Shown: one piece after another, positions 49,213-62,326 of the stretch | Layout of the letters: every line of letters begins with the position of its first letter | Numbering within the stretch: the stretch's first letter is position 1 | From: Cavia porcellus | Lineage: Eukaryota; Chordata; Mammalia; Rodentia; Caviidae | DNA length: 64,000 bases | NCBI RefSeq assembly: GCF_034190915.1 | Contig: NW_026947486.1 | Coordinates: 101,661,123-101,725,122, forward strand | Direction of reading: 5' to 3' | Notes under the pieces: model-generated | Seen by the model: only the letters and a program-made list of their open reading frames with translations | Database searches by the model: none | Told to the model about the DNA's origin: nothing | Made by a program: the position numbers and the translations under genes

Positions 49213-49424
49213 AAGAGCCTAGAATTAACTGCTGGCCACTGATTCAATGTGTTGACCTTAAAAAGCAAGGATAAGGCTTCTCTAAGAGAAAAAAATTCTA
49301 CCCATTCAGCTTCAGCCCAGGCCTGTGAATTCTAGCTTCTTTATGATCTTCTCTTTCTGCCTTTCTTTTTATTTTATGGAAAAAGAAAACCAAAACATGC
49401 TCTCTTCTCCTTCTTTATTTTTGT

Positions 49425-49570
49425 TTTTTTGAGACAGGGTCTCACAATGCAGTTCAAGCTGGCCTTGAACTCACTTTGTAGCCCAGGCTGGCCTTGAACT
49501 AGCAGCAATCTACCTACCTCAGCCACCCAAATGCTGGGATTACAGGCATGCGTTACTATGCCCAGCTGAT
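49425..49570 (-). mobile_element. B1-type SINE, dimer-like
   Basis: GAGACAGGGTCTCACAATGC, then GGCCTTGAACTCACTTTG and a second GGCTGGCCTTGAACTAGC: an internal duplication that also appears in the other long copies here. Confidence 0.9.
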
Positions 49571-49700
49571 CTCTGATTGCCATGCTGTATGCATTTGTTT
49601 AGTTAGGTTTCCTAACTGCTAACTATGTGTATATATTACGTGGAATAGAATAGATATAAAAGGAAAAAGAAAAGTTTACTATATAGAAAAACAGAAGACA

Positions 49701-49718
49701 GAGAGAGAGAGAGAGAGA
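49701..49718 (+). repeat. (GA)n microsatellite
   Basis: About nine GA units. Confidence 0.9.
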
Positions 49719-52435
49719 CTGAGTATGTACTGATACAATCTGTGAAAGGCAACCGAACTAGGGTGTTTTCTAGGAGTGAAAAATGTGAGCTGTTGGAGCT
49801 GCAGAGGGGATTTGGGATTATCTGGAAAAACCACAGATGATGTAGGATCTCCTTAATTGTGTTTGGCCAGTTAAAGGCAATTGAATATATGTCTGAAAAA
49901 CTAAAAGCTAACAGGTATCTTCTTCTAGCTTTTGGAATGCTTCAGTCACTGGAAGATAGGAGAAAAGGAAGCCTCATCTAATATATTGGTGTTGGAGAGT
50001 CCCAGGTGAACGTCATGGCAGATGGAACACAGATAAACAGATCAAACTTGCTTCTATCAGTTGAGATAAGGAACAGTTGTTCAACACAGAATATCTCTAT
50101 GGAAATGTAGACCACATTTAAATCCTGAAGGATCCCACGGATTCTCTTTGTTATTAGAATTAGTGTAGGAGAAAGAAAAAAGAGAGACATTGAGCAGCTT
50201 GTAGTAGCAGAGGTATCCAAGTTTCACCCCATCAGCAGAAAGGAAGGAGGGTACAAATAGGTTATCTGTAACCATTTGGAAAACCACTTTATAGAACCTA
50301 AAAACCTCTAAGGAAACGGGCATATCAGAAAAAGGTCACAGAAACTTCTGTGGATGAGGAAGTCTGGCCCAAACAGGATGGGCTCAATCCCAAATGAACT
50401 AACTCCATGTCTCACCAGGAAAGGCAAAATAGAAAAATAAACAGTTCTCTGTGATATTGGACAGTGGACAGTAGTAATTAGAACTGTACAACACTTCCTG
50501 TGAATAGCCCTTGACCATCACCCACAGCCACTTGGTAGATGGAGCAGTCGCTATCTCTTCCAGTCTGTTTCCTTTTCAGCAAAATGAGGATAACAATACC
50601 CCTGTTTCCTGAAAGTTGTGGTGGTTCCTTGAAAGGGCACGTGCAAAATGTTCAAGGCAACTGCTTACATTTCACAAAGCATATAAAGTGTTTCAAAAAC
50701 TTCTATTTCTATTGGGTACCACAATTTTACAATGGCCAACTTTGCATCTTTTCTCTAAGGGATAAATGGAGGCTTGGGATTATGGTATCACCCTTTTGAG
50801 ACATCTCATTAACTCTTAGGATGGGCCATCCTCTCCCACCCACTAAGACTAAACTAAAATAACTAAAATGAGAAAGAATACTAGAGCAAGATCCTTCTTA
50901 ACATAAAATCATCCTCACGCTCTTGAGTCATCTCAGGATTGTGCATTTCCTGCAGACATCAACCTCTGAATTTTCCGCTAGCCCCTTCTACCATTGTATA
51001 CACACACTGCATTGTACACACCAAATAAAGAGTGGCTGGTTTGGAGTATCTGAGTCTTTACCCATCCTAAGGCACTGACCTCCCATCCCCCCATCATGCA
51101 TTACTAAATTTGTCTCTGTTTCTCATGTTATCTTTTGCCATACCCCTCATACAGGCAGTTGGGGATCTTGGTCAGGTTCCTGATATATTTCTTTACAAGA
51201 TTTCCATCTGCAGAGTTGGGAGGGCTCTCTCACATCTGGTCTCATCCTCTCAGACACAACTACAAAATTCTTCGGCATGTTTCAAGACCAAACTCAAGAG
51301 TCCTTGCTCTGTGAGTCTTTCTTCAGTGGCCCTACTAGGTAGAGTTAACCACTCTTACTGTGTGAACAGACAGGCAACATCTTGGAAGAGGGATTCTCTG
51401 AAGAGCATAGAAAACAAACCAACACAGTTTGTGGATTCTTTAGTTCCCACCATCAGCGCTCCAATTCCCAACCCCTGTTGTTCTTCAAGCCAGAGTTAAG
51501 AGCTTTATTTGAAGGCATCTCCAGTTGCAATATAGATTATGTGTATCATTTAATATTAGGTAAGAAAACTGTCGCATGGCTCCTGGAGGGATTGGCTCAG
51601 AGACTTGCTTCTGTTTTGCCTACCTTGGAAACTTTTCAGGGCTTCAGCAGCTTGCTAAGCAGCATTTGCTAAAAGAATTTAAAGGCATAAATATTTCCCA
51701 TAGCTGTTTGGGTCAAGGAATGAGTAAGAGGACAAGGAGCAGATGGACTAAAAGGCCTGGGAAATAAGAGTCTGTGGAATGCAATACATGGGGAATAAAA
51801 GCTTTGTAATACAATAAACAACAACAACAGCCCTACAGATTGGCAATGTGTGACTTGCAGAGTTATCATGTTATAACTGTAGGATTCCTGTTTTCAACAA
51901 AAATATGATGCATGCAATTAAATAAGAAAGGGTGATCCATGCAGGAACAAGAAAGAGTAGAAACTGTCCCTGATGAAATCTAGACATTTCACTTACAAGA
52001 CAGACACCCAAACAACTGTCTCACCTTTTGCTTCTGAGGACTTGATGCCTTCACTACCCACTTAAAATTGAGCTGTCTTGGGATCTCTTTCCTTTAGTAA
52101 TCCTCTCTGCTTTCTAATCTGTATTGAAAACAAAACCTGACCTCTGTAGTTATCACTGCAAGTTGATTGGCATTCATCTTTGTAGGTGAATATCCGGTAA
52201 GGTTAGCGTACATCTTGATGCTTGCAAAACATTGAGATCTAAAAAGCTGAAGATCAGCCATTAAACATGGTAACCAGCAGGCTCTGATCATATATTTAAT
52301 GATCTATGGCACAGTCAAATATTCAACTTCAAAATATTCTTAACGTTATTTCTTGTGCAATTGAATTTCTATTCAGAAAGACCTTACAGATGCCTGTATA
52401 GTCAAGAGTTGTACCTATTTTATCTTCTAGTAGAT
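49719..52435. other. Intergenic DNA, nothing recognised
   Basis: AT-rich unique sequence. The 129-codon open frame at 51110-51499 has no recognisable similarity or exon signals; probably chance. Confidence 0.4.
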
Positions 52436-52439
52436 TAAG

Positions 52440-53280
52440 TTTTTCTGTTTGATATTTAGATTTTTAATCCATTTGGATTTTAGTTTAGTACATGGTGAGA
52501 GATATGGATCTAAAGTAAATTTTCTGCATATAGATAGCCAGTATTCCCAATACCAATTGTTAAAGAGGCTATCATTCATCCAACAAAAGTATTTGGCCCT
52601 TTGTCAAAGATCAGATAGCTCAATGTGCCTGGGGTTGTTTCTATATTCTCTATTCTATACCACTGATCCACACTTTCTGTGGTGGGAATGTAAACGATTA
52701 CAGTCTTCCTGGAAATCAGTATGGAGCTTCCTCAAAACTTGAAAATATGAATTCCAGCTCTTTTCCTTCTAACTATCTTTCAGAAGGAGTTAAACGCATC
52801 ATGTTACAGTGATACATGCATAACCACATTTATAGCAGCATAATCCATAATAGATAAATCTTTAAGTGGCCTATATGCCCATCGACAGATAAACAGATAA
52901 AGAAAATGTGGTTTTTATACACAATAGAGTACTAGTCTGCCATAAAGAAGGACAAATTTTAGTTATTTGTAGGAAAATGAATGCACCTTGAGACCATAAT
53001 GTTAGAAGAAATAGATCAGACACATAAGCTTAAATAGCGCGAGGTTTTTCTTATATGAGAAACCCCAAATAAAAATAAAGAACAAAATAAAAGACAAATC
53101 ATAAGAAATAGGGAGATAATCTTTTGCAAAAGGGGGCAAAGATGGAGAGAGGAAGGAACAAGGGGAGGGAAAGGGGACGTAAAAAGAATTAAGATGCATT
53201 ATGTACACGTGCCAACTCAAGATGTAATCATTATGTACTGCAAACATGTACTAATAAAAACTTTACAAAGAAATACAACA
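52440..53280 (+). mobile_element. L1 with inverted 5' part (twin priming)
   Basis: 52440-52665 is antisense ORF2 (TTTTTAATCCATTTGGATTT, TGGTGAGAGATATGGATCTA, CAATACCAATTGTTAAAGAG). 52670-53280 is sense sequence of the L1 3' end (GGTGGGAATGTAAACGATTA, TAATCCATAATAGATAAATC, CAATAGAGTACTAGTCTGCC, a final ACTAATAAAAAC). The two parts meet head to head. Confidence 0.75.
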
Positions 53281-54175
53281 AATTATTGCAAGTTAAACTT
53301 CTCTCTTTTTGAAAATCTCTCTTCTTTCTTTCCTCCCTCTTTTAGCTAGAAAGACAGAAAGACAGGCAGCTCTGAGTTCTCTGCATCCCTCTCTACCCCA
53401 CCCCAGTTAGGAAGATTTTATTTCCTATGATCTCAGATATCCATCCCCTCTCTGCATCACCACCATCCTTACCTTGATTTAGATAAATATCAATCCTTTT
53501 AAATCCCTATAGGTTTTCTATTTCCATCTCCCTGTCACTAGATTTTCACCCCCACTAATGTTAGTCATCCTCCTCATCTGAGGTAAGGTTTCCTGTGGAA
53601 AGCATAACCATGACCACAACGCACCCTCCTCCCACACCCTCTAACAAAGCTCCCTTTTCTTTATGGTAAAGTTTGAGTTCTGAGGCTCCATAAGATCTAA
53701 CTGCTGCCTTTATACCTCTTGTTCTCCCTCTGTTCCACTCATGGTCCTCAAACACTAACTGTGCTCCACTGGTGGCAGAGTGATGTGTTCTCTGCACAAT
53801 CTAACCCTGTCCTTTCCCCTTTAATACTTCTTCTCATTGTGGACCTATCTTCATCTCATCTCACCTTGTCTTCAAGATAAACTTTAAGCTCATTTATCCC
53901 TCTTTTAGTGTTTTCTATGCTCCCATCTTGGTCAGAAAGACAATTATTAAAAGGACACACTAAGCAAGCTCGGAAATGAGGAAAGTCATTAATGTAAGGC
54001 AGACACTGAAAGTAAGACTAGAAAAGAATATAGATGACTGCAGTCCACAGACTTCCTGGAGCAACTGTAAGCACAAAAAGAAAGGAGATTGATAGCACAT
54101 GTAAGCTAGCAAGTGGTGGAGTGACTAAACTCTAACACAAGGAGGAACATTAGCAAAACCATAGACTAGGCCCAT
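53281..54175. other. Intergenic DNA, nothing recognised
   Basis: Pyrimidine-rich in its first half. No gene seen. Confidence 0.4.
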
Positions 54176-54177
54176 GT

Positions 54178-54510
54178 GATAGTTAATTTTGATTGTCAAC
54201 TTAGTTGCTTTCAGATTGTCCTGTGAGACTTATAAAGCATCCTCTTAGGTGTGTCTGGGTGGATCACAGAGACATGACCTTGGATGCTTTATCTGGTCGT
54301 GGCCTCTTTTCTTTGGTCTCTTGCTCTGCTCTGCTTTCCTAATGATAAGAGTTGAGATGCTTTCCTCTAACATTCACTTCCCCTTGATGTTTGCACCTTG
54401 GAGCCAGCTCACCATGGACTATACCCTCTGAAACTACAAGCAAAAATAAGCTTTCTCCACGTTTAGGGTGATCATATTGAACATTTTGTTCCAATAATGA
54501 AAAATTGAAC
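54178..54510 (+). mobile_element. MaLR-like solo LTR, related type
   Basis: TGATAGTTAATTTTGATTGT and CAACTTAGTTGC at the start, GGAGCCAGCTCACCATGGAC and CTCTGAAACTACAAGC before the end. It shares its end with the 38594 copy; the start belongs to a different subfamily. Confidence 0.5.
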
Positions 54511-55990
54511 AAAACATACTATATAATTAAAGTATTAACTGTGAACGCAACATTTATAAACACAAAAGTATAATACATTGAAGTTAATGATATAAAAGTA
54601 ATAAATAATAAGAATTAATATTATATACAGTATAAATTAGTTCTGTTATGAATAATTAATATATAACAATAAGCCTTGGTCATCAAGAATACTTAGTTTA
54701 AGAGCCAAAGATCATAGGTAATACTTTAGATTCCCATGAAAGAAATACTAAAATTTCAGGTGCACGAAGCTGACACTGGCATGTAAGATGTGCTTTTGAA
54801 TTATAACTCAGTCCCCAAAAATGATAGGTATATGCAACAAGAGATTTAAAATATTTGTTGGGAATTTTCTAACTGCCAGACCCTACACCAAAAGCTTCTA
54901 GTCCATAATATCGTTTGACCTTCAGAAAGACAAGGTGAGGTGATCACTATCACCATCATTTTACAAAGGAGGAGCAATTTGCCCACGATCACAATTAGAG
55001 TAAGTGATGGAGACAGGATCTACCGCTGGTTCAGTGTGATTCTAAAGCTATGACTTCTTCATGTTTCGGTTTCATATTCTCTCCTTTCTAGTGCGTGCAA
55101 GAATTTTTTTTAAAAGAAACAAAAATAGAAAAGACTTAGATAACAGTGGAACCCTGGAATGGCAGGCCCTCTGTAAATCTGCTTTATTATAAAAGCAGTG
55201 AAAATGCTGGCACAAATTGTCAAAGCCAACTTTTTCTGAACTCTGCAAATTAAGCCTTGCAACTATTTGAGGAACTTTTATTTTGAAAAGAAAACACTAC
55301 TCAATTTCTGTAGAACAGTAGAGCCTATGTTTTTTTTAAAAAACTTGGACTATTCCCATTCCATTGTCCCCAGTTTCATAGGAAACTTAATGTCCAGAAG
55401 CCTCCAAATCACAGTAGCTATGAAATTTATCAATCTGAAAAATGAAACTCCCTTCCAAAAAGGTCAAAATGTAAAAAATCCAAATGTCCTTCCATTAATA
55501 GTTGCTTATGTCTACTGGCAAGTAAGATTTGAGACTTTAAATTTTTGCTTTATAACATTTCCTTGTGATTAAATTATTACAAGTGTGTTATTTTAAAATA
55601 AAAAAAAATCCACAGTGATAAAACCAAGAGTGAAACTTCCTGAAAATGTGCTAATCACTAAGGAATGGTAGATAGAAATCGCACAGAACTATTTACAACT
55701 TGTTCTGATTAAAAACTATATGAAGCATTGACATTGATCTTATCGGATATGCAGTCTTTTTCACCTTTCATTTTAGTGAAATAAAAAAGAGGTTTTTAAG
55801 AGCTTTTACAGACTCACAATTGAAGCTTTGATAACTACTTCTACTTTATCTTTAACATTCTAAGTCCATCAACTGTAAATTGTCCTACCATAACGGTTTT
55901 TAGGGACTTAACCATAACAGGGTTTGGCAAGCTTGCCTGCCACTCTTGGCAAAAATAACTGTGAATTAACTCAGCTATAATCTTAAGAGC
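54511..55990. other. AT-rich DNA, nothing recognised
   Basis: Very AT-rich at 54530-54660. The 101-codon frame at 55267-55572 shows no family similarity. Confidence 0.4.
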
Positions 55991-55999
55991 TAACTAGAA

Positions 56000-56640
56000 A
56001 CTATCATAAGCAGCTTTGGGCTCCCAATGGGACAGCCTGACCTGGATCCCAAAATTCTTTTGACTGTGCAGAAAAATGCATCCTGTGCCACAGAGTACAC
56101 TAACAGGAATGCACTAGATGGCTGCCTAGCATAACATTCCCACCACATTTTTGAGAAGCCTAGAAATGATGAGTGAGCCTAGGAAGAAGCCCGCCATAGA
56201 AAAAATCCCCCACCTCTCAGTCCAGACACAATAATTACCCATGTTTTGTTTGAGACAAGAAAGTAACCTGAAGCATCAAATTCTCCCCCTAATTATTGGA
56301 AAGTATTTCTGCTTAAGACCAGGAAGTAACCATGGTAATCTAATTTCCCATTATTATCTGTTGGCCATGGCAGGGATTCAGATGGTCTTTGAGGGCCCTC
56401 AAATTGTAGGTCTGATTTTGTGTGAATGCAAATTCAGGAGAGTGTCCACTGCTTCTGTCAGTTTCTCAAAATGGCCTGAGGCCAAAAGAAATGTAAGATT
56501 CACAATCAAAGGATTTCCCAGATTGAGACCAGGAAATAACAGACTGGTAAAAGACAGTCCTCCACCCTCACCTCCCTTGGATTCTTCAAAGACAGGTCTG
56601 AGTCTGGACACATCCCTAGACATGCAGCTTTTCTGACTTT
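56000..56640 (+). mobile_element. Candidate class I LTR with a dispersed GACCAGGAAGTAAC motif
   Basis: CCTAGCATAACATTCCCACC, CACATTTTTGAGAAGCC and GGAAGAAGCCCGCCAT resemble class I LTRs of the MER34/MER66 style as I remember them. A GA(C)CAGGAARTAAC motif occurs three times (56252, 56315, 56525). The open frame across it (131 codons) is therefore doubtful. Confidence 0.4.
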
Positions 56641-57500
56641 ATATTGAGGCAGAGGATAAAAGCACTCATGTGCAAGCCAGTGACTGGGGTAGTGGGGGGA
56701 TGGTGGCAGGAAAACAGGACAAAATACAAGGGTGTTTCCAAGTTCCTGATGTGAAAGCATCTTCAGAGAGATGACTCTACCCCAGCTTTGAGAGTAACTC
56801 TAGTCTTAACCAGCTTTGGAGTCTAGAAAAGGAGGATGGATGTTTCTGGAAATGAGCATAGGTAATGAGCGAGCAATTGCCACGTTAGCAGCCACCACAG
56901 ATCAGGCTTCTAGTTGAATTCACAGGAACTGTCTCTGGAGTGCAGCCAAGACAGGACTCAGAGATAATTTTCCCAGCTTAGAGAAAAGTGGGCTGGAACA
57001 AGGCAGCAGCATAGCTGAATGCCATTACAAGTGAAAAAATCTTGGTTTTAGTCTCCGGTCTTTGTCTTGCTCTGTGCACTTAAGTAAGGCCCTTAACCTT
57101 TCAAGATCTCACTTCCTTCTTTACAGATTGTAAGGTTTAGACTAATCACAAACACAAGAATATATCATTTAGAGTTACAGGTCTCAAGTTTTTATGTTTT
57201 CAAAATTCAGGAAATTCTGATTTAAAAGCTAATTTGAGTTACATAAGCAATTTATTTTATTATTTTAACTGACAAATAAAAATTACTGATTTATTTATGA
57301 TTTACAACATAGTATTAAATATGAATACATTGTGTATACATATGGATATGTATAGAGTCTACCTAAATAACAAGCATTACTGTACATTCTTATTTTATAT
57401 AAATGTGGTCAGAATACTTAATAACTACTTTCTTGGCAATTTTCAAATATACAGCATTGTGTTATTAAGTGGGATTATGAGAAGACTGCTTCACATTGTA
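56641..57500. other. Intergenic DNA, nothing recognised
   Basis: No supportable gene or repeat. Confidence 0.4.
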
Positions 57501-57616
57501 GATTTTGATCTCTTTTTTTTTTTTTTTTTTTTTGGTACTGGGGATTGAACTCACGATTGCACACTTGCAAGGCAGGCACTTGCGCTGCTGAGCTAAATCC
57601 CCAGCTTCTGATTTTG
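57501..57616 (-). mobile_element. ID-like SINE
   Basis: Poly-T at 57513-57533, then GGTACTGGGGATTGAACTCA and GCTGAGCTAAATCCCCAGC. A short GATTTTG duplication flanks it (57501-57507, 57610-57616). Confidence 0.88.
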
Positions 57617-58289
57617 GTGTCTTGATCGCTATCCCCAGGTGTTTAAAATATGAAAGAAATGTCAGGGAGAAAGAGGAAAGAAGTGGAGTGATTCTCAAGG
57701 CTGAAGCCAGGAAAATACTTTCCTCAGAGGAGAAATAAATGCATCCAGCCCTCCCTAGAGGCAGCAGAATTGATCAGATGAAAAGTGGGAGACGGTCCTA
57801 TTTGAGGTTGCTGTAATTACATGGATCACAAAACATAGTGGGGGAAGATTTTCAGTTCATGTAGAGGATCATCATAGAGGCTCACCTGTATGCCCAAATC
57901 TGAAAGACACATTTGTGAAACGTCAAACTTCAGAAGTATTTAATAAAGCATTCATGAATGATCTCCTATATCACTGGTAGAAATGTTGATTGATCTAAAT
58001 TTTGGTAAATAATTTCCAAATATTTTTTAAAATCCATGAAATAGTTTGTATCCCGGGAACTACAAATTCTCATTTTGGGAACTCCATCCTAGCTAAACAA
58101 GCTAAATAATTAAAAATTCATTGTGCACAGATTGTCAACAGAGGGCAATTGCTCTTACCAGGACATGGAAAAATGAAACACTCTCTTGAGCTTTCTTCAT
58201 CTTAGTTTCTGAATGTGACAACTTACCATTCAAAGACATAATATAAGGGTGACCTTAACATCCCTATACGAGGAGAGAGTAAGATAACA
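57617..58289. other. Intergenic DNA, nothing recognised
   Basis: No supportable gene or repeat. Confidence 0.4.
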
Positions 58290-60950
58290 GAATACTTCCA
58301 ATAAAATTTTCTTTTAGTTCACTGCTGAATTCCACAAGAAATTTAGAAAAGACCTAAAATAACTACTTCTCAAACTTTTTAATGAGACTGAAAGGGAAGC
58401 AATACGTCCAAATTTGTTCCTGGAAGCAAGCATTACCCTAGTACCAAAATTGGAGAAGGCCCCAACTAAGAAAGAGAACTATGGGCAATTTCTCTAATGA
58501 TGTAAAAATCCTCAACAAGATGCTGACAAACAAAATGCAGCAAATCAACAAGATTATACACCATGACCAAGCAGGATTCACCTCAGTGATGCAGGGATGG
58601 TTCAATATACACAAGTCAATAAACGTAATACACCATATCAAAAGAGCCAAAGACAAAAATCACATGGTCATCTCAATAGATGCAGAAAAAGCTTTTAATA
58701 AAGTCCAACATCCATTCATGATTTAAAAACCTACAGAAAATTGGAATAGATATTCTTTATCTTAGTCTGATAAAAGCCATCTTGACAAACCAACAGCCAA
58801 CATCATACTAAATGGACAAAAACTGAAAGCTTTTACCCTAAAATCCAGAACATAGCAAGGATGTCCACTGTCTCCATTCTTATTTAACATAGTCCTGGAA
58901 ACTTTAGCTGCATAAATTAGACAAGAGAAAGAAATAATGATAGAAAAGGAAGAAGTTAAGTTACCATTATTTGCAGATGATATAATACCCTACATAGAAG
59001 ACCCTGAAAACACTACTAAAAATCTGCTAGAGTTAATAACCAAATTCAGTAGCATAGCTGGATACAAAGTCAACACTCAAAAATCAATAGTTTTCCTGTA
59101 CACAAATAACAGACTCACCAAGAAAGCAATTAGAGAAACAACATCTTTCACAATAATATCCCAAAAATGAAACACCTAGGGATTAATCTAACAAAGCATG
59201 CCAAAGAACTCTACATTGAAATCTACAGTACTCAGAAAAAAGAGATTGAATAGGATTTCAGAAAATGGAAAGATGTCCCTTGCTCTTGGGTAGGAAGAAC
59301 CAATATAGTGAAAATGTCTGTGCTTCCAAACCTGTTATACAGATTCAGTGCAATTCCAATCAAAATTCCAACAGCATATGGTGATAAAAACAGCATGGTA
59401 CTGGCAAAAAAAAAAAAAAAAACAGACATGAAGATCAACGGTACAGACCAGAAGATGCAGAAACAACTCCAGACATACTCAGTTACCTTATATTTGACAA
59501 AAGTGCCAAACATATTCATTGGAAGAAAGATATCCTCTTTAATAAATGGTGTTGGAAAAACTGGTTCTGCACATAACAAAGATTAAAATGAGACCTATAT
59601 CTTTCGCCATGCACTAAATTAAATTTGGAATGGTTCAAAGATCCAAATATTAAAACAGAAACATTAAATCTTCTAGAATATAGAAGAGGTAAAACTCTTG
59701 AAGACATTGGTACAGGTAGATTTTATGAATAAAACCTGGATCACATAGGAGCTATCCAAAAGAATCAACACCTGGGATCTCATCTTTAAAAAAAAAAAAA
59801 AAAAACCTTTTGCACAGCAAGAGGAACCACCAACAAAGTAAAGAGACAACCCACAAATGTGGGAAAGAATGTTTGCTAGCTGTTCCTCAGATGAAAGATT
59901 ACTATTGAGAACATATAAAGAGCTCGAAAAAAATCAGATCTCCCAAATTAAAAGACCCAATCCAAAAATGGGCATTTGAAATGAATATACACTTCTCAGA
60001 TATAGAAACACAAACAGTAAATAAATATATGTACAATTTTTCACTGGTCATATGAGAGATACAAATTAAAACAACACTGATATTCCATCTCACTCCAGAA
60101 AAAATGACTATCATTAAGAAATCAACCAATAATAAATGCTGGAGAGGCTGTGGGGAAAAAGGAATCCTTCTCCACTGTTGGTGGGAGCGCAGAATGGTGC
60201 AACCACTGTGGAAATCAATGTGGAAATTCATCAAAAGTCCAGGATTGGAGGCCCATTTGACCCAGCAATTCCTCTTCTGGGTATCTTCCCAGAATAATTA
60301 AAAACATCATACCACAGTGATATATGTGCACCCGTGTTTATAGCAACACAATTTGTAATAACTAAGTTTTGGAAACAACTCAAATGCCCATGAATCAAGG
60401 AACAGATAAAAAAAAGAAGGGTATGTTATACAATGGAGTACTACTCAGCCATTAAGAAGAATAAACTGAAGACTTTTATAGATATATGGATGCAACTTGA
60501 GATCATATTCATAAGTGAAATAAACCAGATGCACATTTGAAAACATTGTATTATCTTCCTAGTGTGAGAAGCAGAAACAGTAAATAAGATCTAAAATATA
60601 CAATAGATATTATAAAATGAGAAGACACTGTTCAAAAGGAAAGGTAAACTGGAATAGGGGAAAGGAGAAAAGGAAGTAAAAAGCAAAAAAAATATGTATG
60701 TATACACACAAGATAATCAAGATAGTTATACTGGTATGTTTTCTTAGTCCATTGAAAGGAAAGATTTGTGTTAATATTTTTTTGACAATTAAATGCTTGT
60801 ACTATGAGCAGCTAATTTAAAGATAGCAATAGCAATACACAATATATTAACCATTGTTACCCTCCTATTATCTTGTTTTGAAATTATTTTACTTTTTTCT
60901 CTTTAAAATAAAAAAAAATTACTAAAACTAATTTTTTAAAAAGGGGAAGA
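58290..60950 (+). mobile_element. 5'-truncated sense L1 (ORF2 reverse transcriptase to 3' end)
   Basis: It begins inside ORF2 upstream of the reverse transcriptase core and reads colinearly to the 3' UTR. The catalytic FADD motif is visible at about 58970 within the longest open piece (58937-59170), preceded by the [16 protein letters not shown] motif at about 58665-58715. Stops and frameshifts split ORF2. The 3' UTR (about 60550-60950) contains an AATTAAATGCTTGTACTATG block. There is no ORF1, so it cannot move. Confidence 0.85.
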
Positions 60951-61679
60951 GGAGAAGCCACCCTTGAAGATCCCCAGGTCATCATATATGGAAGAACAGA
61001 GGCTTCACAGTTGTGAATTTCTTTTATGACCCTCTTGCTGCACCTAGGTATTATTCTCTGGAAACATGTACCTTGTCAAAGTTTCTTCATGTCTGCACCT
61101 GAGGAGGACACCAGGAAAGAATCCACTTCTGGGTATAGCAGCCCATTTCTTAGTGGTAGGCTTGGTGTAAAGTGGGGCAAAGCTCACTGGTCTTTGCTGG
61201 TAAGACTAGAGTTTCCTCCAGCAAGGCACCTCATTTATCAACCTAAAAGGTTGATGCTTTCCTTGACTTGGGCAATTCTACAGCCTGATCACTAAAGTAA
61301 AGAGGTACTAGAGATTAAATTCCAAATTGAGTGATCCTGTATTCTAGCATTAATCTTTGTTGCTAAGACCATCCCCCTGACTCTAGATTTAATGGCTCCT
61401 GGGTTCCTGCTTTATCGTAAGTTCAAACAGTAGCCTGGGAAGGAGAGGTTCCATGGGCATAAGTGGTTGTCTTTTTCCAGTGCTTTTAAGAGATTGAGGG
61501 AATCAGACCAGCTCATTCTAGGTCTCCACTTTCACTGGCTCTGTTTTCTGCTTGGGGCAGATAGTTGGGCTTTGTTCACCCAGCATAGTTGTCTACCTAG
61601 GCCATATTCGAAGGTGGGTTGTAAGGCCTCTGTTTGCAGAAGCTATGGTTTTTCCTCTTTTGTTTCAGATGCATACCCC
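60951..61679. other. Intergenic DNA, nothing recognised
   Basis: No supportable gene or repeat. Confidence 0.4.
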
Positions 61680-61832
61680 AACCAGGCATGATAATGTACA
61701 CCTGTAATCCCAGTACTCAGGATCTGAGGTAGGAGGATCACTGAGAGTTCAAGGCCAGCCTCCGCTACAAAGTGAGTTAAAGGTCATCCTGAACTGTATA
61801 GTGAAACTGTGTCTCAAAAAAGACAAAAAAAG
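61680..61832 (+). mobile_element. B1-type SINE
   Basis: ACCAGGCATGATAATGTACA, CCTGTAATCCCAGTACTCAG, GTTCAAGGCCAGCCTCCGCT and an A-rich tail. Confidence 0.88.
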
Positions 61833-62181
61833 TCCCTTTCTCAATGTCACAAGTAGCAATCAAAGCATTATTTGTATCTCAGTTCTCTACAAAGCTATGT
61901 AAGGCCCCAGTAATGATAGGAATACAGTTTAAGAAAAATCATTTTACTCAGCTCTTTGAAGCCCTATAAGCAGGCTTCTCCATATTCCAACTCACAATAG
62001 AAGGTTGGTTGCTGGAATCCACTCAGTGTTGCATTATATTGTTATTTCAATGGGAAAAGCTTGAGTTTGTTTAAATGCTGATGAGAAATGGTAAACATTA
62101 TAGAGGGTTAAACAGTAAAGGAAGAGGAGGTTGAAATCCGAGGGAAACAAAGGAATCAGGAGGAAGGGATTCATTGGGTTG

Positions 62182-62326
62182 GCCAGCAAATGCTTTTTTT
62201 TTTTTTTTTTTTTTTTTGTCTTTTTCATTTTTACCGGTACCAGGGATCGAACTCACGACCGCCTGCTTACAAGGCAGGTGCTTATGCCGCTGAGCTAAAT
62301 CCCCAACCCCCAGCCAGTAAATGCTT
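62182..62326 (-). mobile_element. ID-like SINE with target-site duplication
   Basis: Poly-T at 62195-62217, then GGTACCAGGGATCGAACTCA, ACAAGGCAGGTGCTTATGCC and GCTGAGCTAAATCCCC. GCCAG(C/T)AAATGCTT flanks both sides (62182-62195, 62313-62326). It is the best-preserved ID here and probably among the youngest. Confidence 0.9.

Noticed and set aside
56241..56636. 131-codon open frame.
   Set aside because: It runs across repeated LTR-like sequence and resembles no protein family.
62218..62310. tRNA-like structure with good A and B boxes.
   Set aside because: It has a poly-T (poly-A on the minus strand) tail and flanking duplications, so it is an ID SINE, not a tRNA gene.
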